Of a DNA stretch of 64,000 bases, positions 34,714 through 43,993 are shown piece by piece (position 1 is the stretch's first letter; each line of letters begins with the position of its first letter). The notes under the pieces were generated by a model, which saw only the letters and a list, made by a program, of their open reading frames with translations, did no database searches and was not told the origin of the DNA. The stretch comes from Sphingobacterium sp. UGAL515B_05. Its GTDB lineage: Bacteria; Bacteroidota; Bacteroidia; Sphingobacteriales; Sphingobacteriaceae. Location of the stretch: contig NZ_CP109907.1 of the NCBI RefSeq assembly GCF_033097525.1, positions 4,712,001-4,776,000 of the forward strand, given 5' to 3'. The position numbers were made by a program, and so were the translations under genes.

Positions 34714-36642
34714 ATGATACGAAATTTGACAAGATTTACTTTTTGTTTTTTATCTCTCGTGCTCATGGCACAGTTACACTCTTGTCATCAAAGTGACCAA
34801 CAGGCGTCTAAAAATAATACGCATAGCGAAGATAACTCACTTGATTTAACCTATCAGGATACGTTATTTAAATTTCTCGCATTACAAGATTTTAGGGATC
34901 AATCTATTATAGCAAAGAAGATAGCGGAGTTTGCTCAGGATAAGTATTTTAATAATTCTGGTTATAACTGGATTTTTTTAGCCTACAACTATTTGTTGGA
35001 CGATAAAATAGATTCAATAGAAATTGCGCTGAAAAACCTTGATGGAAGAAAGCTGTCTCCAGATTTGCTTGTTCTGAAGGATTACTTTAAAATAAGGGCT
35101 AATTTTAGTTTTAATGATGTAACTACTATTGGCATCATGGAACAAATTATCGATGCTAAAGAATATGCGTTAGAAAATAAGAGTAGGTTTAGCTTTCTTT
35201 TTTTCAATCTATTGGCTAATGCAAATTATCGTCGAGCTGACTATAACCAGGCGCTCAAAGATAACGAGTCATGGTATCATTATCATCCCAATAGATCCGA
35301 TGCCCGTGTTGCGCAAGCGTATCAGGAGATCAAATTTATGCAGTATATTGAATTGCATGATTTTGAGAAGCTAAAAGCAACACTGGATAGCTGCAAATAT
35401 TACGCAAATAAAACGGCCGATTCTGCTATCATTATGCGCATGTATAATTTACAGGCGCAGTATTTCTTTAGCATAGGGAATAGTCGAAAAGCGGTAGAGG
35501 CATCCCAAAAATATTTTAATTATTTATCTTCAAGCAAGGCACTCAATGCCTATGCGTATGCGAATTTGGCAAAAAATTTTTTGAATAATCATCAAGTTGA
35601 CTCGGCGATCTATTATTTTAATGCTGGATTGCAGTTTATCAAAACCCATAAAGGCAAGCAAAATAAATTATTCTATTATCAGAATCTACAAGTAGCATAC
35701 GCATTAAAAGGAGATTATGAACGGGCTTATTTTACCTTGGATTCGGCTTATCAGGATTATAAAAATAGCACAAAAAGTATTGAAAATGAACGTATCAATG
35801 AGATCAATACACGGTATGAAACTGAAAAAAAGGATCAGGCTATTAAGCTTTTAAAAACAACAAATGCATTCAACCATAAGATTATGGTCCAACAGCGCTG
35901 GATTTTTGTTATTTTATTTGCGCTGATCTTTAGCATTGCATTCTTCCTTTATTACCGGAATAAACAAAAGCTATTGAAAAATATTAATCAGCGTATAGTT
36001 GCCGAAAATAGACAATTAATTTTAGAGCAGAAGACGCGACAAAACCAGCTTAATCCCCATTTTATTTATAATGCTATCGCTAATTTGCAAGGTTTGATCA
36101 GTAGTGAGCAAAAAGCAAAGGCAAATCAGTACCTCATCTTATTGTCCCGTCAAATTCGTGACATACTCGAATTAAATAGGGAAGAGTATATTTCTTTGGA
36201 TCAAGAAATTAAATCATTAAAGAATTATATACTTTTACAGCAGATGCGCTATCAAGATGTATTTGATTTTGAAATTGAGAGCGGTAACTTGGATGTTGAT
36301 GATGTCATGATTCCCCCTATGTTGATTCAGCCTTTTGTTGAAAACGCTATTGAACATGCTTTCAAAAATTTGAATTATCGTGGACAATTGCAAATTCTTT
36401 TTAATCAGGAAGCAGATCAATTGCATATTGTTATCAGTGACAATGGCTGGGGAATGCAATCTTATCAGAAAAATAATGCACACAAGACCTCTCTTTCACA
36501 AGTTATCACGAAAGAGCGCCTTGAGCTTTTGTTTAACGATCCTCAGCAAAAAGCAAGGATTGAAATAAAGCCCAATTATAGAGAAGATAAAAGTGGATAT
36601 CGCGTAGAACTCTATATCCCACTCGTTTTATATTTTAATTAA
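34714..36642 (+). CDS. TPR-containing LytS/YesM-type sensor histidine kinase
   Basis: The 642-residue protein starts with a hydrophobic signal and a Cys at a possible lipobox (LHSC). TPR-like helical repeats fill residues about 45-350, and a TM helix lies at about 395-416 (WIFVILFALIFSIAFFLYY). The cytoplasmic part has the His_kinase motif QKTRQNQLNPHFIYNAIANLQ (phosphoacceptor His449) and a HATPase with N box PPMLIQPFVENAIEHAFKN and ISDNGWGM. This class pairs with LytTR regulators, and the next gene (12 nt away) is one. The ligand sensed by the TPR domain is unknown. Confidence 0.92.
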   Translation: MIRNLTRFTFCFLSLVLMAQLHSCHQSDQQASKNNTHSEDNSLDLTYQDTLFKFLALQDFRDQSIIAKKIAEFAQDKYFNNSGYNWIFLAYNYLLDDKIDSIEIALKNLDGRKLSPDLLVLKDYFKIRANFSFNDVTTIGIMEQIIDAKEYALENKSRFSFLFFNLLANANYRRADYNQALKDNESWYHYHPNRSDARVAQAYQEIKFMQYIELHDFEKLKATLDSCKYYANKTADSAIIMRMYNLQAQYFFSIGNSRKAVEASQKYFNYLSSSKALNAYAYANLAKNFLNNHQVDSAIYYFNAGLQFIKTHKGKQNKLFYYQNLQVAYALKGDYERAYFTLDSAYQDYKNSTKSIENERINEINTRYETEKKDQAIKLLKTTNAFNHKIMVQQRWIFVILFALIFSIAFFLYYRNKQKLLKNINQRIVAENRQLILEQKTRQNQLNPHFIYNAIANLQGLISSEQKAKANQYLILLSRQIRDILELNREEYISLDQEIKSLKNYILLQQMRYQDVFDFEIESGNLDVDDVMIPPMLIQPFVENAIEHAFKNLNYRGQLQILFNQEADQLHIVISDNGWGMQSYQKNNAHKTSLSQVITKERLELLFNDPQQKARIEIKPNYREDKSGYRVELYIPLVLYFN

Positions 36643-36654
36643 ATACGTGAAATT

Positions 36655-37329
36655 ATGAAAGTTTATATTCTTGAAGATGAGTATAATATCTATTTGTACA
36701 TTAAGTCTTTATTGGATGCTATTCCTTATGTCCAGATCGTTGGTTATAGTCCATCAATCGCCCAGGCAGAACGTGAGTTACTTGTATCTAATCCGGATCT
36801 TATTTTAGCTGATATTCAATTGAAAGATGGATCAAGCTTATCCTTCCTCTCAGAGCTGAAATTGGACATAAATACAATCTTTATAACCGCATTTAACCAA
36901 TATGCGATAGAAGCCCTTAATATAGGCGCTATTGCCTATTTATTAAAGCCTTTGGTTCCGGAACAATTTATAGAGGCTATTGAAAAATGCTATAAGAAAA
37001 ATACAGAGTTTAGATTCAATAGCATGCAATTAAGTATGGCCGAAAGCTATCTGAAGTCACCAGTTAGACCAAAGAAAATAGCACTACGTACATTTGAATA
37101 CACTCAGATTGTGAATATCGATGATATTCTTTATTGCCATGGAGATAAGGGGTATACCACATTTTATATTAAAGAAAATAAACCGATGATGGTTTCGAAA
37201 GTCCTCAAGCACTTTGAAACTATGCTTCCTGAATCCGAATTTATTCGTTGTCATCAATCTTATTTAATCAATGCAAACTATATAAAAAAATATTTCAAGG
37301 ATGGCCAGATAGAAATGTCCGATGGTTAA
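36655..37329 (+). CDS. LytTR-family response regulator, truncated by an in-frame TAA
   Basis: The 224-residue protein has a receiver domain (acidic EDE, phosphoacceptor Asp53 in LILADIQLKDG, Lys in YLLKPL) and a C-terminal LytTR DNA-binding domain (about 137-224, IVNIDDILYCHGDKGYTTFYI ... IRCHQSYLINANYI). The usual last strand and helix (normally following LSDG with IPVATRKK) are missing here. After the TAA at 37327-37329 the same frame continues MIPVATRKKDVIQQFLNDI to a second stop at 37387-37389. A full-length gene of 244 residues was interrupted, or the TAA is a sequence error. Without the end the LytTR fold is probably incomplete. Partner of the kinase gene 12 nt upstream. Confidence 0.9.
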   Translation: MKVYILEDEYNIYLYIKSLLDAIPYVQIVGYSPSIAQAERELLVSNPDLILADIQLKDGSSLSFLSELKLDINTIFITAFNQYAIEALNIGAIAYLLKPLVPEQFIEAIEKCYKKNTEFRFNSMQLSMAESYLKSPVRPKKIALRTFEYTQIVNIDDILYCHGDKGYTTFYIKENKPMMVSKVLKHFETMLPESEFIRCHQSYLINANYIKKYFKDGQIEMSDG

Positions 37330-37461
37330 ATGATTCCTGTTGCGACAAGAAAAAAAGATGTTATCCAGCAATTCTTGAATGATATATAAGGCTTGAAGTA
37401 ACAAGGGCTCTACGATTCTAAGTTCTGTTGTTTGTACTAAAAAATGTAGCATTCTCTTTTA

Positions 37462-37488
37462 TTGCTAAAATAATTAGTATTATATTTG
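37462..37488 (+). promoter_or_regulatory. Promoter of the imuA-imuB-dnaE2 cassette with flanking repeat
   Basis: TTG (37462-37464) and TATATTTG (37481-37488, exact TAnnTTTG), 16-nt spacer. The -7 box is bracketed by TAGTATTA and TAATATTA (one mismatch between one half and the complement of the other), a possible operator for a damage-responsive repressor. Confidence 0.5.
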
Positions 37489-37513
37489 TGTGTAATATTA
37501 AATACGAGGGGCT

Positions 37514-38254
37514 ATGATGTTAGAAGATAAACAGGCTTTGATCAGCAAACTTAAAAAGGACTTGCTTGCCTGGCAAGGGATACCTCAAAGGTCAAATGAT
37601 GCAAGCACGATGGGTTTGGGACCATTGGAGAAAGCTTTTCCGAATGGCGTTTTTCCTAAAGGGGTAATACACGAGTTTGTGAGCTTTAACCGCATGGATA
37701 GTGCTGCATCCTGTGGGTTTATTGGTGGTCTCCTTGGAAAACTTATGCAAGCTGATGGGAATTGTATTTGGATAGGCTCCATTCAAACGGTATTTCCAGC
37801 GGCAATCAGATCATTTGGGGTTGATCCAGCATCGATTGTTTTTGTTTCTATGAAACGGGAGAAGGATGTGTTATGGGCGATGGAAGAAGCGTTGAAATGT
37901 CAGGGCATAACAGCCGTGCTGGCCGAAATACATCAGCTGGATTTTGTTCAATCGAGGCGCCTTCAACTTGCCGTAGAAAAAAGTCGGGTTACAGGGTTTA
38001 TACTTCAACATAACCCAAAAATCTTGTTGGCGACGAGTTGTGCGGCACGTTGGAAAGTCACTTCTTTACCTAGTCAATCGGATGATGGATTACCTGGTAT
38101 TGGCTATCCCTGTTGGGATGTAGAGCTCCTCAAGGTAAGGAATGGAAGTCCAGCCAAAGAGCAAATAACCTGGTCTCCACAGGGGTTTAAAACATTTTCT
38201 AAAAAGGAGATACAGGTAAAAGACTGGAATTATAACTACCAAAATCTTGGCTAG
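37514..38254 (+). CDS. ImuA-like RecA-related protein of the mutagenic translesion cassette
   Basis: The 246-residue protein is a RecA-fold protein. The N-terminal region FPNGVFPKGVIHEFVS and IWIGSIQTVFPAAIRSFGVDPASIVFV match ImuA of Bacteroidota. The Walker A lysine is not visible: the corresponding stretch reads SAASCGFIGGLLGKLM, so ATP hydrolysis is doubtful, as in other ImuA proteins. ImuA helps to assemble ImuB and DnaE2 into the error-prone mutasome after DNA damage. Its stop is 2 nt before the imuB start. Confidence 0.85.
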   Translation: MMLEDKQALISKLKKDLLAWQGIPQRSNDASTMGLGPLEKAFPNGVFPKGVIHEFVSFNRMDSAASCGFIGGLLGKLMQADGNCIWIGSIQTVFPAAIRSFGVDPASIVFVSMKREKDVLWAMEEALKCQGITAVLAEIHQLDFVQSRRLQLAVEKSRVTGFILQHNPKILLATSCAARWKVTSLPSQSDDGLPGIGYPCWDVELLKVRNGSPAKEQITWSPQGFKTFSKKEIQVKDWNYNYQNLG

Positions 38255-38256
38255 TC

Positions 38257-39756
38257 ATGAAAAAAAGATTTGCCTCACTTTGGTTTCCTCATCTGAAAAC
38301 AGATTGGCTCACTGTTTGTAAACCACATTTGCAAAATATTCCCTTTGTATTGTCCATCGCCGCTCAAGGAAGATTAATCGTCAGTGGGAGTAACTTATTA
38401 GCGGAGCAAGCGGGGGTGCATTCAGGAATGGCCATAGCGGATGCACGGGCATTTATTCCATCACTTAAAATAATCAATGAGCAAGCTGGATTGGCTGAAA
38501 AGTTACTCCATTCGATAGCAGAGTGGTGCATCAGGTACACACCACAGGTTGCATTAGATACGCCCGACGGTATCATCCTGGATATTAGTGGTTGTGCTCA
38601 TCTTTGGGGCGGGGAGGCGGCCTACTTAACAAGTATTGTCTCGAAATTTAGACAACATGGTTATGATGTACGTATGGGGATTGCTGATACCATTGGGGCC
38701 GCATGGGCGGTAGCGCATTTTGGACACGAAGATATCATTATAAATGAACAGGCGCAGTCGGAAACGCTTTTTCCATTAAGTCCTGCCGCATTACGATTGG
38801 AAGATGTTCAATTGAAGCGGTTACAATCGCTTGGATTACGGTCAATCGGAAGTTTTGCAAAAATGCCACGTTCAGTGTTGCGTAGAAGATTTGGCGATAG
38901 TTTACTGCTCCGACTGGACCAGGCCATGGGATTGGAAGATGAATTTGTTATTTCTATAAAACCCATCTTACCCTATGAAGAACGTTTACCTTGTTTGGAG
39001 CCTATCTGTACAGCAAATGGTATTGAATTGGCTTTGGAAGATTTATTAAACAAGTTGTGTAAGCGTTTGTCGGGGGAGGGTAAAGGATTACGTGCAGCCG
39101 AATTGAATTGTCATCGCGTGGATGGAAAAATAGAGACCATTACTATTGAGACTAATCGTGCTACTGCTCAGGTTAAACATATCCTTCAATTATTTGTCCT
39201 AAAGATTCCTCAAATTGAACCGGCATTGGGTATTGAATTATTTACCTTGGGCGTATCCAAAGTTGAGACGGCAGATCCTGTTCAGGAAAATCTTTGGAAC
39301 AATAGAATTGGTCTCAAAAACCCGACGGTTACCGAACTTTTAGATCGTTTGAAAAGTAGGGACGCCAATTGTGAGATTTCACGCTATGTTCCATCTGCGC
39401 ACTACTGGCCCGAACGATCCATGAAAATAGCGGCTAAAATGGATGAGGTTGCAGCCGTTGACTGGCAAACTGCAAGGCCACGTCCAACACGACTATTGAA
39501 GATCCCTGAACGTATTATAGTCACAGCACCCATACCCGACTATCCCCCCATACTGTTCCGTTATAAGGGAGATACCTATACTATAAGGAAAGCAGATGGC
39601 CCCGAACGTATTGAACGCGAATGGTGGATTGATCCTGGTGAACATCGGGATTATTATGCGGTGGAAGATCTGCAAGGTCGGCGCTTTTGGTTATATCGCG
39701 CCGGGCATTATGACGGACAGGCAGATCAATGGTTTATACATGGTTTTTTTGCATAA
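38257..39756 (+). CDS. ImuB-like catalytically inactive Y-family polymerase
   Basis: The 499-residue protein has Y-family fold features (palm and finger regions, the helix-hairpin-helix-like RLQSLGLRSIGSFAKMPRSVLRRRFG, little-finger region to about 350) and a long C-terminal tail. The first catalytic carboxylate motif (normally DMDxF in Y polymerases) is replaced by LWFPHLKTDWL at the N-terminus, so it should not polymerise. ImuB is the clamp-binding hub of the mutasome linking the beta clamp, ImuA and DnaE2. Second gene of a three-gene operon (9-nt gap to dnaE2). Confidence 0.88.
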   Translation: MKKRFASLWFPHLKTDWLTVCKPHLQNIPFVLSIAAQGRLIVSGSNLLAEQAGVHSGMAIADARAFIPSLKIINEQAGLAEKLLHSIAEWCIRYTPQVALDTPDGIILDISGCAHLWGGEAAYLTSIVSKFRQHGYDVRMGIADTIGAAWAVAHFGHEDIIINEQAQSETLFPLSPAALRLEDVQLKRLQSLGLRSIGSFAKMPRSVLRRRFGDSLLLRLDQAMGLEDEFVISIKPILPYEERLPCLEPICTANGIELALEDLLNKLCKRLSGEGKGLRAAELNCHRVDGKIETITIETNRATAQVKHILQLFVLKIPQIEPALGIELFTLGVSKVETADPVQENLWNNRIGLKNPTVTELLDRLKSRDANCEISRYVPSAHYWPERSMKIAAKMDEVAAVDWQTARPRPTRLLKIPERIIVTAPIPDYPPILFRYKGDTYTIRKADGPERIEREWWIDPGEHRDYYAVEDLQGRRFWLYRAGHYDGQADQWFIHGFFA

Positions 39757-39765
39757 GGTTAGTGT

Positions 39766-42700
39766 ATGGTATATTGTGAATTACAGATAACAAGTAATTT
39801 TAGTTTTCTCGAAGGTGCTTCTCATCCGGAAGAACTGATCGAGCAAGCGGCGCGATTGGGGTATAATTCTGTTGCAGTAACTGACCGCAATAGCCTTGCT
39901 GGAATCGTCCGTGCACATATGGCTGCAAAAAAAGCCGGTATACGACTGATTCCTGCTTGTCGTCTAGATTTAAAGGATGGGCCAAGCTTATTGGCATACC
40001 CGACAGATAAAGAGGCTTACGGACGGCTTTCAACATTGTTAACTGTTGGAAATCTAAGGACGGAAAAAGGAAAATGCGAATTGTACAAGAATGATGTGTT
40101 TCAATATGCTGAGGGGATTATATTCATTATTTGCCCACCTGAAAAACTAGTGGTCGGTTTTGAGCTTGAGCAGTCATTTATAGCGTTTGTACAGGAATGT
40201 CAACAGCGTCTACAGGGTTGTCTTAATCTAGGAATAAAAAAACTCTATCGTGGTGATGATGCTAAATTATTGTTTAGAATAAATCAGTTGGGCGAACACC
40301 TGGCTATCCCGCTTGTTGTACTTGGAGATGTATATTATCATGTACCTGAAAGGCGTGAATTGCAGGATATTTTAACCTGTATTCGTGAAAAATGCACAAT
40401 ACATACGGCTGGATTTAATTTATATCCCAATGCAGAGCGCTATATGAAATCAATAACTGAAGTTGAACGCTTGTTTAGGTTGTACCCTGAAGCTGTAGAA
40501 CAGAGTGTAAAAATTGCCAATGCCTGTCGTTTTTCCTTAGATGATTTGAAATACATCTATCCAGATGAATTATCAGCTCATGGTCGGACTACACAGGAAG
40601 AGTTAAGTTATTTAACTTGGGAAGGTGCCCGTAAACGATTTAACGGAGATATCCCGGATGCAATTCGCGAAACGATTCAAATGGAACTTGATTTTATCGA
40701 ACGCAAAAATTATGCTTCTTATTTTTTGACGGTGTATGATTATGTTCGATTTGCGAAGGAAAAGGGAATTTTATGTCAAGGGCGTGGATCTGCAGCAAAT
40801 TCAACCGTATGTTACTGCTTAGGTATTACTTCTGTTGACCCGTCAAAATACAGGCTTTTATTTGCGCGATTTATGTCCGATGCACGCGATGAACCACCAG
40901 ATATAGACGTCGACTTTGAGCATGAGCGCCGTGAGGAAGTCATCCAGTATATTTATGAGAAATATGGCCGCAATCGTGCTGCTATTGTAGCAACTGTCAC
41001 ACAGGTACGCTCCAAAGGGGCTATACGTGATGTTGGCAAGGCGATGGGGCTTTCCATGGATGCTGTAGGGCGTTTAGCAGGGGGCGTGAGTAGCCATTGG
41101 GACGATTATATCAATTTGGAACGTTTGGTTGAACAGGGCTTTAATCCTGAAGACCAACATTTGCGAAAAGTTCTCGAATTGACACATCAGTATATTGGCT
41201 TTCCACGTCAATTGGGGCAGCATACAGGCGGATTTGTTATTACGCAAGGTAATTTGCATGAGCTTTGTCCCTTAATAAATGCCCGCATGGATAATCGGAC
41301 AAATCTCGAATGGAATAAAGATGATCTTGAAGCACTCGGCTTTCTAAAGGTTGATGTACTTGCTTTGGGGATGTTGACCTGTATTCGCAAAGCTTTTGAT
41401 CTCGCTAAAAAGCATTATGGAAAAGAGCTTACTCTGGCTGATATTGGGGCAGAGGATGATCCAAAGGTTTACGATATGATCTGTCATGCAGATACTCTAG
41501 GTGAATTCCAGATCGAAAGCCGGGCCCAGATGTCGATGTTGCCGCGATTAAAACCACGGGAGTTTTATGACCTGGTCATTGAGGTAGCTATTGTGCGGCC
41601 TGGACCGATACAAGGGGATATGGTGCATCCCTATTTGCGCCGTCGAAATAAAGAGGAAGCTGTTGATTATCCCAGTACAGAGATCCAAACCATTCTTGAA
41701 AAAACCTTGGGGGTTCCTCTTTTTCAGGAGCAGGCCATGGAAATTGCCATAGTCGCTGCCGGATTTACTCCTGCGGAAGCCGACGAATTGCGGCGTAGCA
41801 TGGCTACATTCAAAGCAAAAGGACAGGTATCTGCTTTTCACAAAAAAATGATCGATGGTATGGTAAAAAAAAACTATACGGAAGAATTTGCCAATAGAGT
41901 TTTTAAGCAATTGGAAGGTTTTGGGAGTTACGGTTTTCCAGAGAGTCACGCAGCGTCTTTTGCCTTATTGGTGTATGTGTCCTCGTGGCTTAAATATTAT
42001 TATCCTGATATTTTTGCGGCATCCTTACTCAATAGTCAGCCCATGGGCTTTTATCAACCTGCTCAAATTGTTATTGATGCGCAGAAACATGGCGTAAAAG
42101 TACGTCCTATTGATATCAATCATTCTTCATGGGACAATACCTTAGAAGGAGAAATTGGAAAACCGCATGCTCTTCGATTGGGGTTACGTCAGATCAAAGG
42201 ATTCTCAATGGATGAGGCCGTTGTGTTGACTCAAGGTCGGCAGTCTGCCTATTCATCCATTACTGGTATGATGGATGTTGGACTATCTCTTATTGCGTTG
42301 GAGAAATTAGCTGATGCAGATGCCTTTACCTCATTAGGTATTGATCGTCGGCAAGCGCTTTGGGAAATTACAGCCTTGGGTGATCGGCCGATTGCATTAT
42401 TTGAAGGTCAAGCGTCTGAAAGTGTCATGGAGGGGCAAATCGAATTACCTTTGTTAACCAAAAGCCAACATGTTGTGGCTGATTACGCAAGGACCTCGCT
42501 ATCCATTAAAGCACATCCAGTGAGTTTCTTGCGCGGAAAGTTCGACCTTCTCCATGTTGTGCCAACAGCGAAATTAGCATTCTTAAAAAATGATATGCCC
42601 GTGAAAGTATGTGGGTTGATTACTGTTAGGCAACGTCCAGGAACCTCTAAGGGTGTTTTATTTATCACTATTGAAGATGATACTGGTTTTTCAAATATTG

Positions 42701-42906
42701 TCGTTTGGAGTAATGTGTTTGAAAAATATCGAAAAGAAATCCTTCGGGCAAAACTCCTTATGGTTGCGGGCAAAATCCAAGTTGAAGGTGAAGTTATTCA
42801 TGTAATAGCGCAACGATGCTTTGATATGTCAGGTTTGTTAAAAGATCTGACAACAGATGGCGACAATGCTGCAGGTATTTTTCATAAGGGAAGAAATTTT
42901 CATTGA
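39766..42906 (+). CDS. dnaE2: Error-prone DNA polymerase III alpha-type subunit DnaE2
   Basis: The 1046-residue C-family polymerase does damage-induced mutagenic synthesis. It has an N-terminal PHP domain (residues about 4-210, SNFSFLEGASHPEELIEQA), a palm with the catalytic Asp residues in EPPDIDVDFEHERREEV (Asp379/381/383) and a third in LKVDVLALG, then the beta-binding and helix-hairpin-helix regions (FGSYGFPESHAASFALLVYVSSWLK), and a C-terminal OB-fold (VKVCGLITVRQRPGTSKG). Cassette context and length distinguish it from the replicative DnaE1. Third gene of the imuA-imuB-dnaE2 operon; a 79-nt gap follows it. Confidence 0.95.
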   Translation: MVYCELQITSNFSFLEGASHPEELIEQAARLGYNSVAVTDRNSLAGIVRAHMAAKKAGIRLIPACRLDLKDGPSLLAYPTDKEAYGRLSTLLTVGNLRTEKGKCELYKNDVFQYAEGIIFIICPPEKLVVGFELEQSFIAFVQECQQRLQGCLNLGIKKLYRGDDAKLLFRINQLGEHLAIPLVVLGDVYYHVPERRELQDILTCIREKCTIHTAGFNLYPNAERYMKSITEVERLFRLYPEAVEQSVKIANACRFSLDDLKYIYPDELSAHGRTTQEELSYLTWEGARKRFNGDIPDAIRETIQMELDFIERKNYASYFLTVYDYVRFAKEKGILCQGRGSAANSTVCYCLGITSVDPSKYRLLFARFMSDARDEPPDIDVDFEHERREEVIQYIYEKYGRNRAAIVATVTQVRSKGAIRDVGKAMGLSMDAVGRLAGGVSSHWDDYINLERLVEQGFNPEDQHLRKVLELTHQYIGFPRQLGQHTGGFVITQGNLHELCPLINARMDNRTNLEWNKDDLEALGFLKVDVLALGMLTCIRKAFDLAKKHYGKELTLADIGAEDDPKVYDMICHADTLGEFQIESRAQMSMLPRLKPREFYDLVIEVAIVRPGPIQGDMVHPYLRRRNKEEAVDYPSTEIQTILEKTLGVPLFQEQAMEIAIVAAGFTPAEADELRRSMATFKAKGQVSAFHKKMIDGMVKKNYTEEFANRVFKQLEGFGSYGFPESHAASFALLVYVSSWLKYYYPDIFAASLLNSQPMGFYQPAQIVIDAQKHGVKVRPIDINHSSWDNTLEGEIGKPHALRLGLRQIKGFSMDEAVVLTQGRQSAYSSITGMMDVGLSLIALEKLADADAFTSLGIDRRQALWEITALGDRPIALFEGQASESVMEGQIELPLLTKSQHVVADYARTSLSIKAHPVSFLRGKFDLLHVVPTAKLAFLKNDMPVKVCGLITVRQRPGTSKGVLFITIEDDTGFSNIVVWSNVFEKYRKEILRAKLLMVAGKIQVEGEVIHVIAQRCFDMSGLLKDLTTDGDNAAGIFHKGRNFH

Positions 42907-42986
42907 TCTCTCATTTATTAATCTCATTTTTGAAAAAATAAACATTTATCCTCCAGTAGGTAGGCACGTTATAGGATTTAAAAGGT

Positions 42987-43934
42987 ATGACCAAGAATAT
43001 TATCGTTAATACGATCGAAATTGATAAAGCAACTATTCGTGAATTCATTAAACAGGGTGATGTAAATGCTGCTATTGATCTGATTGCCACCCAGGCAAAT
43101 GTAAAGTATAAAACTGCCCGGGATATTGTGGAGATGTTTAAAGAAGACCATATTGATCTTTTTGATGGTAAAGACCTGTTTTTGTTTGATTATGAATTGG
43201 TTGAGCATCGCGGCGATTCGCAGGAAGCAGATCACAAAGGATTTACTTTTTTGGAAGTAGAAACAAATGAACGTGGCCGAACGAGTATTTGGAAGGCACT
43301 TTTTATCTTTTCTGTCCTTGCCCTGTTGGCTTTCGTTATCTTAAATTATGTTGTGGGTTTTAATCAAATAGGGCATCATATCTCAGAACTTACGCAGCTA
43401 TTCGATAAAAATGAAGGCTCAGCTGCCGCTGATACTGATACATCCAAACAAAGTATTATATTAAGTGCTGGTATCACCCGGGTGGGTGATGTTGAAGACC
43501 TCCATCCCGTAGATACAAATCTCTTACCATTGGATGTGAGGCAGGCCGAAATAGCGCGAATACATCGGGCTCAGTTCGATCAATTGAAAGCAGCAAAACA
43601 TTCACCAACGGATGAAGATGCACAGATCGCTCTAATTCACCTTACAAATGGTCGGTTGACTGATGTTATTATTCAGCAAAAATTAACTTTAAAAATAGGG
43701 AAGTGCTATGAAAATTCGACCATAAAAGATAAGGGTACTTGCGTGAGTTGTATGATATTACTTTACAATAGGGAGAAGAAAAGCTGGCAAGAAGCTCCCA
43801 ATGGGGAGAATTTCCTGCGTAATGCCTATGATTTCTATTTGCCCAGCGGTTCAGACTTATGGGAAGCCGGCCCGCTGAGTATGTCCATTCCTTATGATTA
43901 TGCTTTAGTAAACAAATATAAGGAAGCAGATTAG
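42987..43934 (+). CDS. Single-pass membrane protein with L7/L12-like N-terminal motif
   Basis: The 315-residue protein starts with a helical segment (residues about 15-52, REFIKQGDVNAAIDLIATQ then KTARDIVEMF) that resembles the C-terminal domain motif of ribosomal protein L7/L12 found in some membrane proteins. One TM helix lies at about 103-123 (KALFIFSVLALLAFVILNYVV). The C-terminal part contains a Cys pair (CVSC in TCVSCMILLYN) and ends in a small globular domain. No function is recognised. It may be cotranscribed with dnaE2 or start its own transcript in the 79-nt gap. Confidence 0.75.
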   Translation: MTKNIIVNTIEIDKATIREFIKQGDVNAAIDLIATQANVKYKTARDIVEMFKEDHIDLFDGKDLFLFDYELVEHRGDSQEADHKGFTFLEVETNERGRTSIWKALFIFSVLALLAFVILNYVVGFNQIGHHISELTQLFDKNEGSAAADTDTSKQSIILSAGITRVGDVEDLHPVDTNLLPLDVRQAEIARIHRAQFDQLKAAKHSPTDEDAQIALIHLTNGRLTDVIIQQKLTLKIGKCYENSTIKDKGTCVSCMILLYNREKKSWQEAPNGENFLRNAYDFYLPSGSDLWEAGPLSMSIPYDYALVNKYKEAD

Positions 43935-43993
43935 CTGCCTTAATTCATCCGGCTGTTATAAAGCCCCATTGCAATGCTGAACCAATTTAAGTG

